This document shows, piece by piece, positions 45,526 through 55,752 of a stretch of DNA of 64,000 nucleotides. The stretch covers positions 1 through 64,000 of the forward strand of contig NZ_LMMM01000003.1 in NCBI RefSeq assembly GCF_001422245.1. The letters run 5' to 3'. Numbering within the stretch: the stretch's first letter is position 1; every line of letters begins with the position of its first letter. The position numbers and the translations under genes are program-made. The stretch is from Rhizobium sp. Leaf262 (GTDB taxonomy: Bacteria > Pseudomonadota > Alphaproteobacteria > Rhizobiales > Rhizobiaceae). Below the pieces are notes generated by a model, which made no database searches, was not told the DNA's origin, and saw only the letters and a list, made by a program, of their open reading frames with translations.

Positions 45526-46542
45526 ATGACCGACACGAAAGCTATGATCCTTGGCTGTAGCGGCCTCACCCTGACCGACGATGAAATCGCGCTGTACAAA
45601 GCCGAGCGCCCGTGGGGCTTTATCCTGTTCGGGCGCAACATCGGTGATGCCGCACAGATCACGGACCTCGTGGCTTCCATGCGGGATGCCGTTGGTCGGC
45701 CCGATGCGCCTGTGTTGATCGATCAGGAAGGTGGTCGCGTGCAGCGCATTCGGCCTCCCTTGCTGCAATCCTATCCCAATGCCCAGGCGCTAGGTGAGAT
45801 CTATCTGCGTGATCCGGCTCAAGGTCTGCGCGCCGCATGGCTGATGTCGCGTCTGCATGCTTTCGACCTGATGAAGCTTGGGATCACCGTGGATTGCCTG
45901 CCGGTTCTGGACGTGCCGGTGGAGGGCGCGAGCAACGTCATCGGCAACCGTGCCTATGGTTTCGATCCGGCGCTGGTGGCTGCCATGGGGCAGGCGGCGG
46001 CGGACGGGTTGAAGGCCGGTGGCATGCTGCCTGTCATGAAGCACATTCCCGGCCATGGTCGAGGTCTGGTCGATTCGCACCACGAATTGCCGGTTGTCGA
46101 TGTTCCCCTGGATGAGCTTGATGCCCATGACTTCATACCGTTCCGCGCGCTGAACAAGGAACTGATGGCGATGAGCGCGCATCTGGTCTTTACCGCGATT
46201 GATGCGCAGCGCCCGGCCACGACGTCCCCTGTCGTCATTGATGAAATCATTCGCAAGCGGATCGGTTTCGATGGTCTGCTGATCTCCGACGATAGCTCCA
46301 TGAATGCTCTGAAAGGCACACTCGGCGAACGCGCTGCCAATATTGTTGCGGGTGGTTGCGATATAGTCTTGCATTGCAACGGCGTGATGGATGAAATGCT
46401 GCAGGTCGTGAAGGAAGTGCCCGTGCTTTCCGGCAAGGCTCTGGAGCGTGTTCAGGCTGTCGAGGCTGGTTTCCCGGCGGCTGACGGTGCAGACGAAATA
46501 GCTCTCAGAGACGAATTCAACGCCATGCTGCCGGTTGCCTGA
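45526..46542 (+). CDS. nagZ: Beta-N-acetylhexosaminidase NagZ
   Basis: NagZ is a cytoplasmic family 3 glycoside hydrolase that removes N-acetylglucosamine from anhydromuropeptides during peptidoglycan recycling, and can feed beta-lactamase induction. KHIPGHGRG at residues 172-180 and DSHHELPVVD following are the family signature, with the His-Asp catalytic dyad. LISDDSSMNAL carries the nucleophilic Asp. The ATG at 45526 opens MTDTKAMILGCSG, and the frame upstream runs through a repeat. At 338 residues it is of normal length. It is followed by scpA after 49 bp. Confidence 0.94.
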   Translation: MTDTKAMILGCSGLTLTDDEIALYKAERPWGFILFGRNIGDAAQITDLVASMRDAVGRPDAPVLIDQEGGRVQRIRPPLLQSYPNAQALGEIYLRDPAQGLRAAWLMSRLHAFDLMKLGITVDCLPVLDVPVEGASNVIGNRAYGFDPALVAAMGQAAADGLKAGGMLPVMKHIPGHGRGLVDSHHELPVVDVPLDELDAHDFIPFRALNKELMAMSAHLVFTAIDAQRPATTSPVVIDEIIRKRIGFDGLLISDDSSMNALKGTLGERAANIVAGGCDIVLHCNGVMDEMLQVVKEVPVLSGKALERVQAVEAGFPAADGADEIALRDEFNAMLPVA

Positions 46543-46591
46543 TCCGCAATGCAGCCGGGCGTCTTAAATGTTGGGCCCGGTGGACGAATGA

Positions 46592-47422
46592 ATGGCGGCA
46601 GATAAATCGCGCGGCAGCGCGCCGATGGAAAAGCTCTGGGAAGATATCAAGCCAGAGCGGGCCACCGGCGAAGCGGCATTGATGATCGATGTGGCGGGCT
46701 TTGAAGGCCCGCTCGATCTGCTGCTGCATCTTGCCCGTACGCAAAAGGTCGATCTCTCACGTATCTCCGTGCTGGCGCTGGCCGAGCAGTATCTCGTATT
46801 CGTGGAGCAGGCACGGCGCGTACGCATCGAACTGGCTGCCGATTATCTGGTCATGGCGGCGTGGCTGGCCTTCCTCAAATCCAAGCTGCTCATTCCACAG
46901 CAAAGCAAGGATGACGGCCCGAGCGGCGAGGAGATGGCTGCGACGCTGGCCTTCCGGCTGAAACGTCTGGAAGCCATGCGCGAGGCGGCCGAACGGCTGG
47001 TCAACCGTGAACAGCTGGGCCGTGATGTCTTTGCCCGTGGTGCGCCGGAGCATATTCCCCACAAGAGCCGCTCGTCCTTCGAGGCAAGCCTTTACGATCT
47101 GCTGAGCGCCTATGCCAATCTGCGCCAGCGCCAGGCTATCACCCAGGTGACCATTGAAAAACGGGATGTCTGGTCATTGGTCGATGCGCGCGAATTGCTG
47201 ACATCGATGCTGGGCGAAATTGGCGAGTGGACGGAGCTGGATCGCTATTTGTTGCAATATGTTGCCGACCCTGCCATGCGCGCAACCGCGATGGCGAGCG
47301 CCTTTGCCGCCTCGCTGGAACTGGTGCGGGAGGGATCGCTGGAGATTCGCCAGGACGGCGCATTCCAGCCGATTTTCATGCGCAAGGGGTCTGGCCGTGA
47401 AAGGACACGTGATGTCGAGTGA
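46592..47422 (+). CDS. scpA: Segregation and condensation protein A
   Basis: ScpA is the kleisin that bridges the two heads of the SMC ring and helps condense and separate chromosomes. FEGPLDLLLHLARTQKVDLSRI at about residues 37-58 is the SMC-neck binding region, and LAADYLVMAAWLAFLKSKLLIP is the next signature. The C-terminal winged helix lies at about 190-265. The start ATG at 46592 has GGTGGA seven bases upstream. The last bases overlap the scpB start (11 bp), indicating coupled translation. Confidence 0.94.
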   Translation: MAADKSRGSAPMEKLWEDIKPERATGEAALMIDVAGFEGPLDLLLHLARTQKVDLSRISVLALAEQYLVFVEQARRVRIELAADYLVMAAWLAFLKSKLLIPQQSKDDGPSGEEMAATLAFRLKRLEAMREAAERLVNREQLGRDVFARGAPEHIPHKSRSSFEASLYDLLSAYANLRQRQAITQVTIEKRDVWSLVDARELLTSMLGEIGEWTELDRYLLQYVADPAMRATAMASAFAASLELVREGSLEIRQDGAFQPIFMRKGSGRERTRDVE

Positions 47423-48143
47423 ACTGGATGCGGATGATGATGCCGTTGCGACGGATGGGATGGGATTTGAACCCACGGTCACCGAGCGGCAGCTAAAAGA
47501 CGCCGAGCGCATTGCCGAGGCTCTGGTTTTTGCCTCTGCGCAGCCCGTGTCCGAAGCCTTCATCGCCGAGCGTGTGGCGAAGGGCGTTGATATTGCTGCT
47601 GTGATGGCGAAGCTGAAAGGCATCTACGCCGAACGCGGGGTCAATCTCATTCAGGTCGGCGGAAATTGGGCTTTTCGCACGGCGGGCGACTTATCCTTCG
47701 TCATCCGCATGGATGAGAAGGAGCCGAAGAAGCTTTCGAGGGCTGCTCTGGAAGTGCTGGCCATCATCGCCTATCACCAGCCGGTGACGCGTGCGGAAAT
47801 CGAGGAAATCCGCGGCGTGCAGACGTCGCGCGGCACGCTGGACGTGCTGATGGAAGCGGGCTGGGTGCGGTTTCGTGGACGGCGCAGAACCCCGGGGCGG
47901 CCGGTCACCATGGGAACCACGGTGGATTTTCTCGATCATTTCGGGCTGGAAGAACTGCGCGATCTGCCGGGGCTGGATGAGTTGAAGGGGGCAGGGCTGC
48001 TGTCTGGTCGCATACCGTCCAACTTCGGTATTCCCCTGCCATCCATGAGCGATGAGCTTACCGAAGACGAGGATCCGATCACGCAACTCGACCTTGAAGA
48101 GCTCGGACTTTTGGCCCCAAGCGGCGACGAGCCGCAGGACTGA
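47412..48143 (+). CDS. scpB: Segregation and condensation protein B
   Basis: ScpB dimers bind ScpA in the SMC condensin. Two winged-helix domains are visible: LKDAERIAEALVFASAQPVSE, near 27, and LSRAALEVLAIIAYHQPVTRAEIEEIRGV near 110. The latter is the strongest family signature. Acidic N- and C-terminal tails flank the core. The ATG at 47412 inside the end of scpA has AAAGGA six bases before it. At 243 aa the length is normal. A tatABC cluster follows after 158 bp. Confidence 0.94.
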   Translation: MSSELDADDDAVATDGMGFEPTVTERQLKDAERIAEALVFASAQPVSEAFIAERVAKGVDIAAVMAKLKGIYAERGVNLIQVGGNWAFRTAGDLSFVIRMDEKEPKKLSRAALEVLAIIAYHQPVTRAEIEEIRGVQTSRGTLDVLMEAGWVRFRGRRRTPGRPVTMGTTVDFLDHFGLEELRDLPGLDELKGAGLLSGRIPSNFGIPLPSMSDELTEDEDPITQLDLEELGLLAPSGDEPQD

Positions 48144-48301
48144 GACGGCTTGGTGGCGTGCTTAATCACAAAGAGTTGCCCACATCAGTCAATTCAGGGA
48201 TTTATACTGAAGTATCGTTTGTTGAATAGCCATTTTGGTGTTTGAAAAAGCGCCGCAAACGTCTTACATCGGATCAAAGCAAAATTCAGGGAGTTTGCGT
48301 T

Positions 48302-48520
48302 ATGGGTTCTTTTAGTGTGTGGCATTGGCTGATCGTTCTGGTCATCGTGCTGGTCCTTTTCGGTCGCGGCAAGATTCCGGAATTGATGGGCGATGTTGCC
48401 AAGGGTATCAAGAGCTTCAAGAAGGGCATGGCTGACGAAGACAACACGCCACCGCCAACCGACCCCAACACCAACGTCAATTCCAGAACGGTCGACCATA
48501 AGGCTGACGAGATCAAGTAA
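48302..48520 (+). CDS. tatA: Twin-arginine translocase subunit TatA
   Basis: TatA forms the pore-like patch that moves folded proteins across the inner membrane. The 72-aa protein has one N-terminal helix ([17 protein letters not shown]) with the conserved FG hinge, then the amphipathic helix [20 protein letters not shown] and a polar tail. The ATG at 48302 opens MGSFSVWHW, a family start. tatB and tatC follow in order, as in other alphaproteobacteria. Confidence 0.96.
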   Translation: MGSFSVWHWLIVLVIVLVLFGRGKIPELMGDVAKGIKSFKKGMADEDNTPPPTDPNTNVNSRTVDHKADEIK

Positions 48521-48578
48521 TCGATCGAGCGGCGCGCCCGACTGAACAGGGCGCGCGGCTGAGCATGTCAGGAGCTTT

Positions 48579-49457
48579 ATGATGTTTGATATCGGCTGGA
48601 GCGAGCTGCTGGTGATTGCGGTCGTCTTGATCGTCGTCGTTGGCCCGAAGGACTTGCCGCCCATGATCCGCGCCTTCGGCAAAACCATGGCCGGTCTGCG
48701 CAAGATGGCGGGCGACTTCCGCACGCAATTCGACGAGGCCTTGAAAGAGGCCGACATGGACGACGTGCGCCAGACGATTTCCGACGTGCGCAATCTCAAC
48801 CCGACGAATTCGTTGCGGGATGCCATGAACCCGCTTCGCCAGCTGGGAAATGACATCCGCTCCGATCTTCAGGGCGCGACGACGCCTCCGGCCACGAGCG
48901 CACCTGCTGGTGCTCCCGCGGTCGGTCTGTCTGAGCCAGACATGAAGCTGCCTGACGGTACTCCAGCAATTGCCACCGAAGCTGCATCTGTGGCCGCTGG
49001 CGTTGCCACGGCTCCGGCAACTGCAGCTCCAACCACGGTCCCTGCATCGGTCGCACCAGCCGCCGTTGCAACAGCAGCGGTTGCGCCTTCGACCGTTTCA
49101 GCCGAAAAGCCAAAGGCTGCGCGCAAGCGTGCGCCTGCCAAGTCCGCTCAGGAAGTCGAAGCCGAAACGGTGGCTATCAAGCCGAAGCGTGCGGCCAAGA
49201 CCGTTTCCGCCAAGACGGAAGCGGCAAAGGCTGCAAGCGTCAAACCCGTTGCGCCCAAAAGCAGCAAGCCCGCAGCTTTGACCGAGGTCGCCGCAAAGGC
49301 TTCCAGGGCAAAAGCCGCGAAAGCAACTGTCGAAGCCGGCAAGCCGATGGTCGAGAAGGCCAAGGCAATGGTGAAGAAGACCGACGCCGAAACGGCAGCG
49401 AATGCGGCGCCGGCAAAAACTGTAAAGACGGCGAAGGCCAAAAAGGGTGAAGCATGA
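48579..49457 (+). CDS. tatB: Twin-arginine translocase subunit TatB
   Basis: TatB and TatC bind the twin-arginine signal. The N-terminus MFDIGWSELLVIAVVLIVVV is the membrane helix, followed by the GPKDLPPMIRAFGKTM motif and the amphipathic helix. At 292 residues it is longer than the E. coli protein. The extra length is a C-terminal tail rich in Ala, Lys, Val and Thr (from about residue 100), low in complexity, as in other rhizobia. AGGAG lies five bases before the ATG. It overlaps tatC by 4 bp. Confidence 0.95.
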   Translation: MMFDIGWSELLVIAVVLIVVVGPKDLPPMIRAFGKTMAGLRKMAGDFRTQFDEALKEADMDDVRQTISDVRNLNPTNSLRDAMNPLRQLGNDIRSDLQGATTPPATSAPAGAPAVGLSEPDMKLPDGTPAIATEAASVAAGVATAPATAAPTTVPASVAPAAVATAAVAPSTVSAEKPKAARKRAPAKSAQEVEAETVAIKPKRAAKTVSAKTEAAKAASVKPVAPKSSKPAALTEVAAKASRAKAAKATVEAGKPMVEKAKAMVKKTDAETAANAAPAKTVKTAKAKKGEA

Positions 49458-50266
49458 GTGCGGAAACCGATGATAAGCCGCAGCCGCTTATCGAACACCT
49501 CATGGAGTTGCGCACCCGGCTGATCTGGTCGCTGGGCGCTTTCTTCGTCGCCTTCATCGGCTGCTTTGCCGTTGCCAAGCATCTCTTCAACCTGCTGGTC
49601 ATTCCCTATAAATGGGCGGTGATCTGGGCGGGGCTGGATGTTGCCAAGTCGTCGCTGATCTACACCGCGCCGCAGGAGTTCTTTTTCACGCAGATCAAGG
49701 TCGCCATGTTCGGCGCGCTGGTGATTTCCTTTCCGGTGATTGCCTCGCAGCTCTATAAATTCGTGGCCCCCGGGCTTTACAAGAACGAGCGTGCAGCATT
49801 CCTCCCGTTCCTGATCGCGTCTCCGCTGCTGTTCCTCCTCGGCGGTGCGCTCGTCTACTTCTTCTTCACGCCCATGGTCATGTGGTTCTTCTTGGCCATG
49901 CAGCAATTGCCGGAGAATGGTGAAGTCGCGATTTCGCTGATGCCGAAGGTGTCGGAGTATCTCAGCCTCATCATGACGCTGGTGCTGTCCTTCGGTCTGG
50001 TGTTTCAGTTGCCTGTCGTCACCACGCTCCTGGCGCGGGTGGGTCTGCTGACGAGCCAGTGGCTGAAGGACAAGCGCAAGTTTGCCATCGTCGCCGCATT
50101 CGTCGTGGCTGCGGTGCTGACGCCGCCGGATCCGATGTCCCAGATCGGTCTTGCGTTGCCCGCAATCATTCTCTACGAGATTTCCATACATTTGGCTCGA
50201 CTCGTGGAAAAGAAGCGCGCTGAGGAGAATGCAGGCCGTGAGCTTGGAAATTCCACTGACGACTGA
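49454..50266 (+). CDS. tatC: Twin-arginine translocase subunit TatC
   Basis: TatC is the multi-helix receptor of the Tat pathway. [25 protein letters not shown] N-terminus ([15 protein letters not shown]) and six membrane helices are seen, with the conserved [14 protein letters not shown] region near 76 and [16 protein letters not shown] near 133. The 270-aa length is normal. The ATGA overlap with tatB implies coupled translation. A terminator at 50293 closes the cluster. Confidence 0.96.
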   Translation: MSAETDDKPQPLIEHLMELRTRLIWSLGAFFVAFIGCFAVAKHLFNLLVIPYKWAVIWAGLDVAKSSLIYTAPQEFFFTQIKVAMFGALVISFPVIASQLYKFVAPGLYKNERAAFLPFLIASPLLFLLGGALVYFFFTPMVMWFFLAMQQLPENGEVAISLMPKVSEYLSLIMTLVLSFGLVFQLPVVTTLLARVGLLTSQWLKDKRKFAIVAAFVVAAVLTPPDPMSQIGLALPAIILYEISIHLARLVEKKRAEENAGRELGNSTDD

Positions 50267-50292
50267 CAGTTTCCGCCAGTAAGTTCTTTAGA

Positions 50293-50325
50293 CGCCGGGC
50301 CATTCGTCCCGGCGTTTTGTTTTTC
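50293..50325 (+). terminator. Terminator after tatC
   Basis: ACGCCGGG (50293-50300) pairs with CCCGGCGT (50309-50316), followed by TTTGTTTTT. Confidence 0.85.
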
Positions 50326-50358
50326 AAAACACGATGCAAATTACGGTCTGGAACCACG

Positions 50359-51642
50359 ATGCACGACATTAAATGGATACGCGAAAACCCTGAAGCTTTC
50401 GATGCGGGCCTTGCTCGCCGCAATGCCGAGCCGCAATCCGCCGCGCTAATCGCGCTCGATGAGAAGCGCCGCTCCGTGATCCAGACCCTTCAGGACATGC
50501 AATCCCGCCGCAACTTGGCCTCCAAGGAAATCGGTGCGGCCATGGCGCAGAAGAATGCGGAGCTTGCCGAAAAGCTGAAGGCCGAAGTCGCCGACATCAA
50601 GGACAGCATGCCGCGCCTCGAGGAAGAGGACCGGCAGGTTTCGGCCGAGTTGACCGATGCCCTATCGCGCATTCCCAACCTGCCGTTCGATGATGTGCCC
50701 AATGGCAAGGACGAGCACGACAATGTCGTTGCCCGCGTCGTCGGCCAAAAGCCCGGCTGGAACCACGCTGCGAAGGAGCACTACGAAATCGGTGAAGCGC
50801 TCGGCTACATGGATTTCGACCGTGCCGCCAAGCTGTCCGGTTCGCGCTTCACGGTGCTGACCAGCCAGATCGCACGTCTGGAACGGGCGCTCGGCCAGTT
50901 CATGATCGACCTGCACACCTCGGAGCATGGCTATACGGAAGTGTCGTCGCCGCTGATGGTGCGTGACGAAGCGATGTATGGCACCGGCCAGCTTCCTAAG
51001 TTTGCCGAAGACCTGTTCAAGACGACCGATGGTCGCTGGCTGATCCCGACTGCCGAGGTCACGCTGACCAACCTCGTTGCTGGTGAAATTCTGGAGCAGG
51101 AAAAGCTGCCGCTGCGCTTCACCGCGCTGACGCCGTCCTTCCGCTCGGAAGCCGGTTCTGCCGGTCGCGATACGCGTGGTATGCTGCGTCAGCACCAGTT
51201 CTGGAAGTGTGAACTGGTATCGATCACCGATGCCGAAAGCGCAATCGAAGAGCATGAGCGTATGACGGCCTGCGCCGAAGAGGTGCTCAAGCGCCTCGGC
51301 CTGCATTTCCGCACAATGACGCTGTGCACCGGCGACATGGGCTTTGGCGCACGCAAGACCTATGACCTCGAAGTCTGGCTTCCGGGTCAGGACACTTACC
51401 GTGAAATCTCGTCCTGCTCGGTCTGTGGTGATTTCCAGGGTCGGCGCATGGATGCGCGCTACCGCGCCAAGGGCGAGAAGTCGACAAAGTTCGTCCACAC
51501 GCTCAACGGTTCCGGTACGGCTGTCGGGCGCTGCCTGATCGCTGTTTTGGAGAACTATTTGAACGAGGATGGTTCTGTGACGATACCGGACGTGCTGCTG
51601 CCTTACATGGGTGGCCTGACGCGGATCGAGAAGGCGGCTTGA
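50359..51642 (+). CDS. serS: Seryl-tRNA synthetase
   Basis: The class II enzyme charges tRNA-Ser and also primes selenocysteine where used. An N-terminal coiled-coil arm (residues 25-105, [19 protein letters not shown] onward) grips the long variable arm of the tRNA. Motif 2 is [21 protein letters not shown] near 260, and motif 3 [17 protein letters not shown] near 384. The start [15 protein letters not shown] gives 427 aa, the size known from related genomes. surE follows after 158 bp, separated by a repeat. Confidence 0.97.
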   Translation: MHDIKWIRENPEAFDAGLARRNAEPQSAALIALDEKRRSVIQTLQDMQSRRNLASKEIGAAMAQKNAELAEKLKAEVADIKDSMPRLEEEDRQVSAELTDALSRIPNLPFDDVPNGKDEHDNVVARVVGQKPGWNHAAKEHYEIGEALGYMDFDRAAKLSGSRFTVLTSQIARLERALGQFMIDLHTSEHGYTEVSSPLMVRDEAMYGTGQLPKFAEDLFKTTDGRWLIPTAEVTLTNLVAGEILEQEKLPLRFTALTPSFRSEAGSAGRDTRGMLRQHQFWKCELVSITDAESAIEEHERMTACAEEVLKRLGLHFRTMTLCTGDMGFGARKTYDLEVWLPGQDTYREISSCSVCGDFQGRRMDARYRAKGEKSTKFVHTLNGSGTAVGRCLIAVLENYLNEDGSVTIPDVLLPYMGGLTRIEKAA

Positions 51643-51654
51643 AGCCTCACTTTT

Positions 51655-51767
51655 CGTCATTCCGGCCTTGAGCCGGAATCCAGCGACCTTGCGTCTGCAA
51701 GGCAAGAAAAGTCTCTTCAGCCCAAGGACTTGGGCTGACTGGAGCCCGGATCAAGTCCGGGGTGACG
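51655..51767. repeat. Rhizobial mosaic element between serS and surE
   Basis: The outer arms are CGTCATTCCGGCCTTGAGCC (51655-51674) and the mirrored CCCGGATCAAGTCCGGGGTGACG ending at 51767. The interior (about 51681-51737, with GCGTCTGCAAGGC, GAAAAGTCTC and CAGCCCAAGGAC) matches 27592-27645 read in reverse, so both are copies of one element. Confidence 0.8.
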
Positions 51768-51800
51768 GCAGCGGAGGAGAAGCGTTTTGGGGAGAACACC

Positions 51801-52577
51801 ATGCGGATATTGCTGACCAATGACGATGGCATTCACGCCGAAGGGCTGGCGGTGCTGGAGCGTATCGCCCGCACCATTTCCGATGATGTCTGGATCGTAG
51901 CACCTGAGACAGACCAGAGCGGCCTGGCCCACTCCCTGACGCTGTCCGAGCCGCTGCGTCTGCGCAAGATTTCCGACAAGCATTATGCGCTGCGCGGCAC
52001 GCCGACCGATTGTGTCATCATGGGTGTGCGGGAAGTGCTGCCGGGAAAGCCTGATCTCATCCTGTCTGGCGTCAATGCCGGTGCCAACATGGCCGATGAC
52101 GTGACCTATTCCGGCACCATTGCCGGTGCCATCGAAGGCACGTTGCAGGGTGTGCGCTCCTTTGCGCTCAGCCAGGCCTTTGCCTATACCGGCCACGCCG
52201 AACGCGTCGTGCCGTGGGAAGTGGCAGAGACCCACGCGCCGGATCTCATCCGCAAACTGATCGATGTCGATCTTCCGAGCGAAACCTTTCTCAATCTCAA
52301 TTTCCCCAATTGCGCGCCTGCCGATGTGAAGGGCGTGAGCGTCACCGAACAGGGCAAGCTGGATTTCGGCCTGACTGTCGATCAGCGTCAGGATGGCCGT
52401 GGTCTTCCCTATTATTGGCTGCGCTTCGGGGAGCGACTGGGCAACTTCCGCGAAGGCACCGATATCCATGCCGTAAAGGATGGCCAGATTTCCGTGACGC
52501 CGCTCAAGCTTGACCTGACGGACTATACCGTGAAGGATCGCGTGGCAGCAGCGCTTGGGCTTGGAGTGAAAGATTGA
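51801..52577 (+). CDS. surE: 5'/3'-nucleotidase SurE
   Basis: SurE removes phosphate from nucleoside monophosphates and helps survival in stationary phase. The metal site is NDDG at residues 7-10 ([13 protein letters not shown]), followed by a Ser/Asp near 40 and [13 protein letters not shown] near 90. GGGGAGA precedes the ATG by six bases. The 258-aa length is typical. The stop overlaps the pcm start, the well-known surE-pcm pair. Confidence 0.96.
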   Translation: MRILLTNDDGIHAEGLAVLERIARTISDDVWIVAPETDQSGLAHSLTLSEPLRLRKISDKHYALRGTPTDCVIMGVREVLPGKPDLILSGVNAGANMADDVTYSGTIAGAIEGTLQGVRSFALSQAFAYTGHAERVVPWEVAETHAPDLIRKLIDVDLPSETFLNLNFPNCAPADVKGVSVTEQGKLDFGLTVDQRQDGRGLPYYWLRFGERLGNFREGTDIHAVKDGQISVTPLKLDLTDYTVKDRVAAALGLGVKD

Positions 52578-53227
52578 AATCAGCAATGGTCGAGAGGGAA
52601 GGGTTTGCAGCCCTGGTGCTTCGGTTGAGAGCCGAAGGTATCTCCGATATCGATCTGCTGACGGCGGTGGAGCAGACGCCGCGCTCGCAATTCGTGCCTG
52701 CACAGTTTGCGGCGGAAGCCTATTCCAGCCGCACCATTCCCATTGATTGCGGTGCCTTCATGGAAAGCGCCGATATAGCCGTGAAGGCGGTTCACCGTCT
52801 TCAGGTCAAGCCGGGTCAGCGCGTGCTGGAAATCGGCACCGGCAGTGGTTTCATGACGGCTGTGCTGGGAAAACGCGCTGAGCGCGTCGTCTCGATAGAG
52901 CGTTATAAAACGCTGGTGCAGATGGCGCAAAACCGCATGGACGATCTCGGCATCCGCAATGTGGTGATTCGCCAGGCGGATGGGACCAACGGTCTGGTGG
53001 GCGAGGGTACCTTCGACCGAATCATCTCTACGGCAGCATTTACAGCCATGCCGCGCTTTTTTACCGAACAGATCGTTTCAGGCGGCATGATGATTGCCCC
53101 CATTATCATGGAGGATGGGCGCTGCGTCATGACCCGTTTTTCCAAGACCGGCAGCCGCTTTGAGCGTGAAGAGATGTTCGAAACGCCCTATCTCCCTATC
53201 GAAACCCACATTGCGCGCTATCTGTAG
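52574..53227 (+). CDS. pcm: Protein-L-isoaspartate O-methyltransferase
   Basis: The enzyme repairs isoaspartyl residues in aged proteins with S-adenosylmethionine. The SAM site is [15 protein letters not shown], near residue 78, and [18 protein letters not shown] upstream holds the active-site region. The start is a TTG at 52574 overlapping the surE stop (TTGA) with GGAG seven bases before it. A later in-frame ATG at 52586 lacks such a signal. At 217 aa it is of normal length. Confidence 0.94.
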   Translation: MKSAMVEREGFAALVLRLRAEGISDIDLLTAVEQTPRSQFVPAQFAAEAYSSRTIPIDCGAFMESADIAVKAVHRLQVKPGQRVLEIGTGSGFMTAVLGKRAERVVSIERYKTLVQMAQNRMDDLGIRNVVIRQADGTNGLVGEGTFDRIISTAAFTAMPRFFTEQIVSGGMMIAPIIMEDGRCVMTRFSKTGSRFEREEMFETPYLPIETHIARYL

Positions 53228-53524
53228 CAAAATGAAATTCCGCTGCCAAAAGTGGAACGAAAGCAGATTTTTTCCAAGTCCTTGATTTGAAATTATTTTC
53301 CCGCCAATTTTCGCGAAAAACGGCGCGTTTTTGGGCGTTTCATGGTTATCGAAGTGTCAAAAAATGTTCGAAGACCTTAACGTTTTAACGGCGTGGTAAC
53401 ACTAACGCGCTTTAATCAACCTCATCAACGCATGGTTTTCCCGTCACGGGAGAGGGGCCTTGCAGAGTGTTGTTAGAGCCGGATCGATCCCGATGCGGCG
53501 GTTGGCGTCAGTGTAGATCGAGTC

Positions 53525-55123
53525 ATGCGTATGAGTAATTCGCCTAAAATCGGAAAATCAATCGCAAAGATGTTCGCAGCGGCATTGCTGGCAAGCGTCG
53601 CAACGGGTTGTAGCTCGGACGCCACGCGATTTGGCGGCCTCTTCTCCAGTGGACCGGACCAGATGACGACGGCATCTATTCCAAATCGTACGGCAGGGGG
53701 CGCCTATGGGCAGGCTCCCGTCCCGCAGGGTGATGTCAATAATGGTCAGTATGGATCGGCGTCGCCGCAGGGTGGCTACGCGAACCAGAACTTGGCCATG
53801 AACCAGCCTTACCCGGCAAACAATGGTGGTTACGGTTCGGTCCAGCCTTCGTCGGCGCGGGCGGCGTCGTCTTCCGCATCGGTTCAGCGTTCGGAGCTGT
53901 CCGCTCCCACGCAAACCGCCAGCCGCGAACCTTCGACCCGGCGGGAAGCCATGTCGCAGCCGTTCCCTTCGGCAACGGCAAACGCTGCTCCTTCCATGGC
54001 CTCCAGCCGCCCGGCACCCACGGGAGACAATCTGTCGACCGGTTCCATCAAGGCTGACGGCAATGGCTGGCATACGGACGGCGCATCTTCCGTCACGTTG
54101 AAGTCAGGCGAAACGATCGCAACCCTGTCGAAGCGCTACGGTGTGCCGGAAAAGGCGCTGCTTCAGGCAAATGGTCTCTCCAGTGCCTCGGCAGCACGCC
54201 CCGGTCAGTCGGTCATCATTCCGAAGTTCGGTCAGTCTCGCAATGCAGCCCGCGCTGCATCGGGAAATATCGATCTCAGCAAGAACAACAACGGTCCAGC
54301 GCCAACGCGTGGTCCTGAGCAGAACGTAGCCGTCCTGCCATCGCAGAACGCCGCCCGTGACAAGGCGACGGCCGAAGGCGGAAAGCTGACGCCTCCCGGC
54401 GGCAAGCCTCTTCCACCAACCGGTGGCTATAAGGTTCAGGCTGGCGACAGTCTTGCCAAGATCGCCCGCGCAAACGGCGTTTCGGTTGCTGATCTGAAGT
54501 CTGCAAACGGTATTTCCGACGGCAGCATCCGGGTTGGTCAGACGCTGAAGATTCCTGCTGCGGCGACAGATGGCATCAAGACCGCCTCGGTTCAGCACCA
54601 GCCAGCGGTGCAGCCTGCAGCGGCCAAGGCTGCGGAAGCACCTGCCGTCGCCAAGGCGGATGTTCCGAAGTCGCCCGCGGCAGAAGCCAGCGTCAGCGAT
54701 GTCGAGAAGAAGTCGGACGTCGCCTCGATTGCACCTGAGTCCACAGGCATCGGCAAATATCGCTGGCCGGTTCGTGGTGCGGTGACGTCGGGCTTCGGTG
54801 AGAATGTCGATGGCAGCCGCAACGACGGTATCAACATCTCCGTTCCAGAGGGCACGCCGATCAAGGCCGCCGAAAACGGCGTGGTGATCTACTCCGGCAA
54901 CGGCCTGAAGCAGCTGGGTAACACCGTTCTCATCCGTCACGACGACGGCCGCGTCACGGTCTACGGTAACGCCGCCAGCCTTGATGTTCAGCGCGGCCAG
55001 AAGGTCCAGCGCGGCCAGACGATCGCATCATCGGGCATGACCGGCAGTGCAAAGCGTCCGCAGGTTCACTTCGAAGTCCGCAAGGATGCCACACCTGTGA
55101 ACCCATCCTCTTTCCTTGAATAG
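53525..55123 (+). CDS. LysM/M23 lipoprotein, NlpD-like, with degenerate active site
   Basis: Proteins of this type regulate amidases that split daughter cells. The signal peptide ends near VATGCSS (a plausible lipobox at residues 26-30). A Gln/Gly/Ser/Pro-rich stretch follows to about 180. LysM repeats lie near 190-235 (TLKSGETIATLSKRYGV) and 300-345 (YKVQAGDSLAKIARANGV). The M23 domain takes the last 115 residues (GAVTSGFGENV onward). The zinc-site His and Asp of active M23 enzymes are changed: NDGINIS replaces H-x-G-x-D, and QVHFEV lacks the first His of HxH. It is therefore probably an activator rather than an enzyme, as with EnvC/NlpD. It follows pcm, as in the surE-pcm-nlpD order of many bacteria. 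Confidence 0.9.
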   Translation: MRMSNSPKIGKSIAKMFAAALLASVATGCSSDATRFGGLFSSGPDQMTTASIPNRTAGGAYGQAPVPQGDVNNGQYGSASPQGGYANQNLAMNQPYPANNGGYGSVQPSSARAASSSASVQRSELSAPTQTASREPSTRREAMSQPFPSATANAAPSMASSRPAPTGDNLSTGSIKADGNGWHTDGASSVTLKSGETIATLSKRYGVPEKALLQANGLSSASAARPGQSVIIPKFGQSRNAARAASGNIDLSKNNNGPAPTRGPEQNVAVLPSQNAARDKATAEGGKLTPPGGKPLPPTGGYKVQAGDSLAKIARANGVSVADLKSANGISDGSIRVGQTLKIPAAATDGIKTASVQHQPAVQPAAAKAAEAPAVAKADVPKSPAAEASVSDVEKKSDVASIAPESTGIGKYRWPVRGAVTSGFGENVDGSRNDGINISVPEGTPIKAAENGVVIYSGNGLKQLGNTVLIRHDDGRVTVYGNAASLDVQRGQKVQRGQTIASSGMTGSAKRPQVHFEVRKDATPVNPSSFLE

Positions 55124-55144
55124 GTATTGCGTCTCAAGGGTCGA

Positions 55145-55172
55145 AAAAGCCGGGCCAACGCCCGGCTTTTTT
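55145..55172 (+). terminator. Terminator after the NlpD-like gene
   Basis: An 11-bp stem, AAAAGCCGGGC, CAAC, GCCCGGCTTTT, is followed by TT. Confidence 0.9.
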
Positions 55173-55209
55173 ACGTTTTGAATGATCTGATTGGCCGTGA
55201 AACTGCCTT

Positions 55210-55242
55210 TAGAGCGTTGTCATTTAACAAGGAAACGTTCTA
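55210..55242. repeat. GCGTTTCC-type palindrome forming the mobB stop codon
   Basis: TAGAGCGTTGTC...GGAAACGTTCTA is nearly symmetric. Its last three bases (CTA) are the TAG stop codon of mobB on the minus strand. Confidence 0.7.
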
Positions 55243-55752
55243 AGGCCGGGTCAGGCCGACCGTTCTTTCGATGAAATCCGCAATGGCAGCCGTATTATCG
55301 AGATCGAAGACGGGCAGGGCAGTGTCCGCCACATGATGATCTGCTGCAATAGCGATGATGTTGGGGTCATTCGGTGCAAGTGGCTCCGTCTTCGCCGCAT
55401 CACGTCTGCGGGCCTCTATCTTTGGAACCGGCTCGTATTTATAGCCTTCAATCAGGACCAGATCGCATGGCGCGATGCGGGCGAGAATTTCTTCAAAGGA
55501 CGGCTCCGGCCCGCCGCGCAACTCGTGCATGATGGCAAAGCGGGTACCGGAAACGATGGTGACTTCATGCGCGCCGGCCTGCCTGTGGCGGTAGCTGTCA
55601 GCGCCGACCTTGTCGATATCGAAATCATGATGCGCGTGCTTGATGGTGGAAACGCGGTAACCACGTGCGGTGAGTTCAGTCACGATGCGGACGGCAAGGC
55701 CCGTCTTGCCTGAATTCTTCCAACCGGAAATCCCGAATACTTTCTGGGTCAT
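55240..55752 (-). CDS. mobB: Molybdopterin-guanine dinucleotide biosynthesis adaptor MobB
   Basis: MobB is a small GTP-binding protein that assists MobA in attaching GMP to molybdopterin. The P-loop is [13 protein letters not shown] at residues 7-19, and [21 protein letters not shown] near 34 is the family signature. At 170 residues the length is normal. The start overlaps the mobA stop by 4 bp (ATGA). It is the last gene of a four-gene unit, ending in a palindromic repeat. Confidence 0.95.
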   Translation of the reverse strand: MTQKVFGISGWKNSGKTGLAVRIVTELTARGYRVSTIKHAHHDFDIDKVGADSYRHRQAGAHEVTIVSGTRFAIMHELRGGPEPSFEEILARIAPCDLVLIEGYKYEPVPKIEARRRDAAKTEPLAPNDPNIIAIAADHHVADTALPVFDLDNTAAIADFIERTVGLTRP

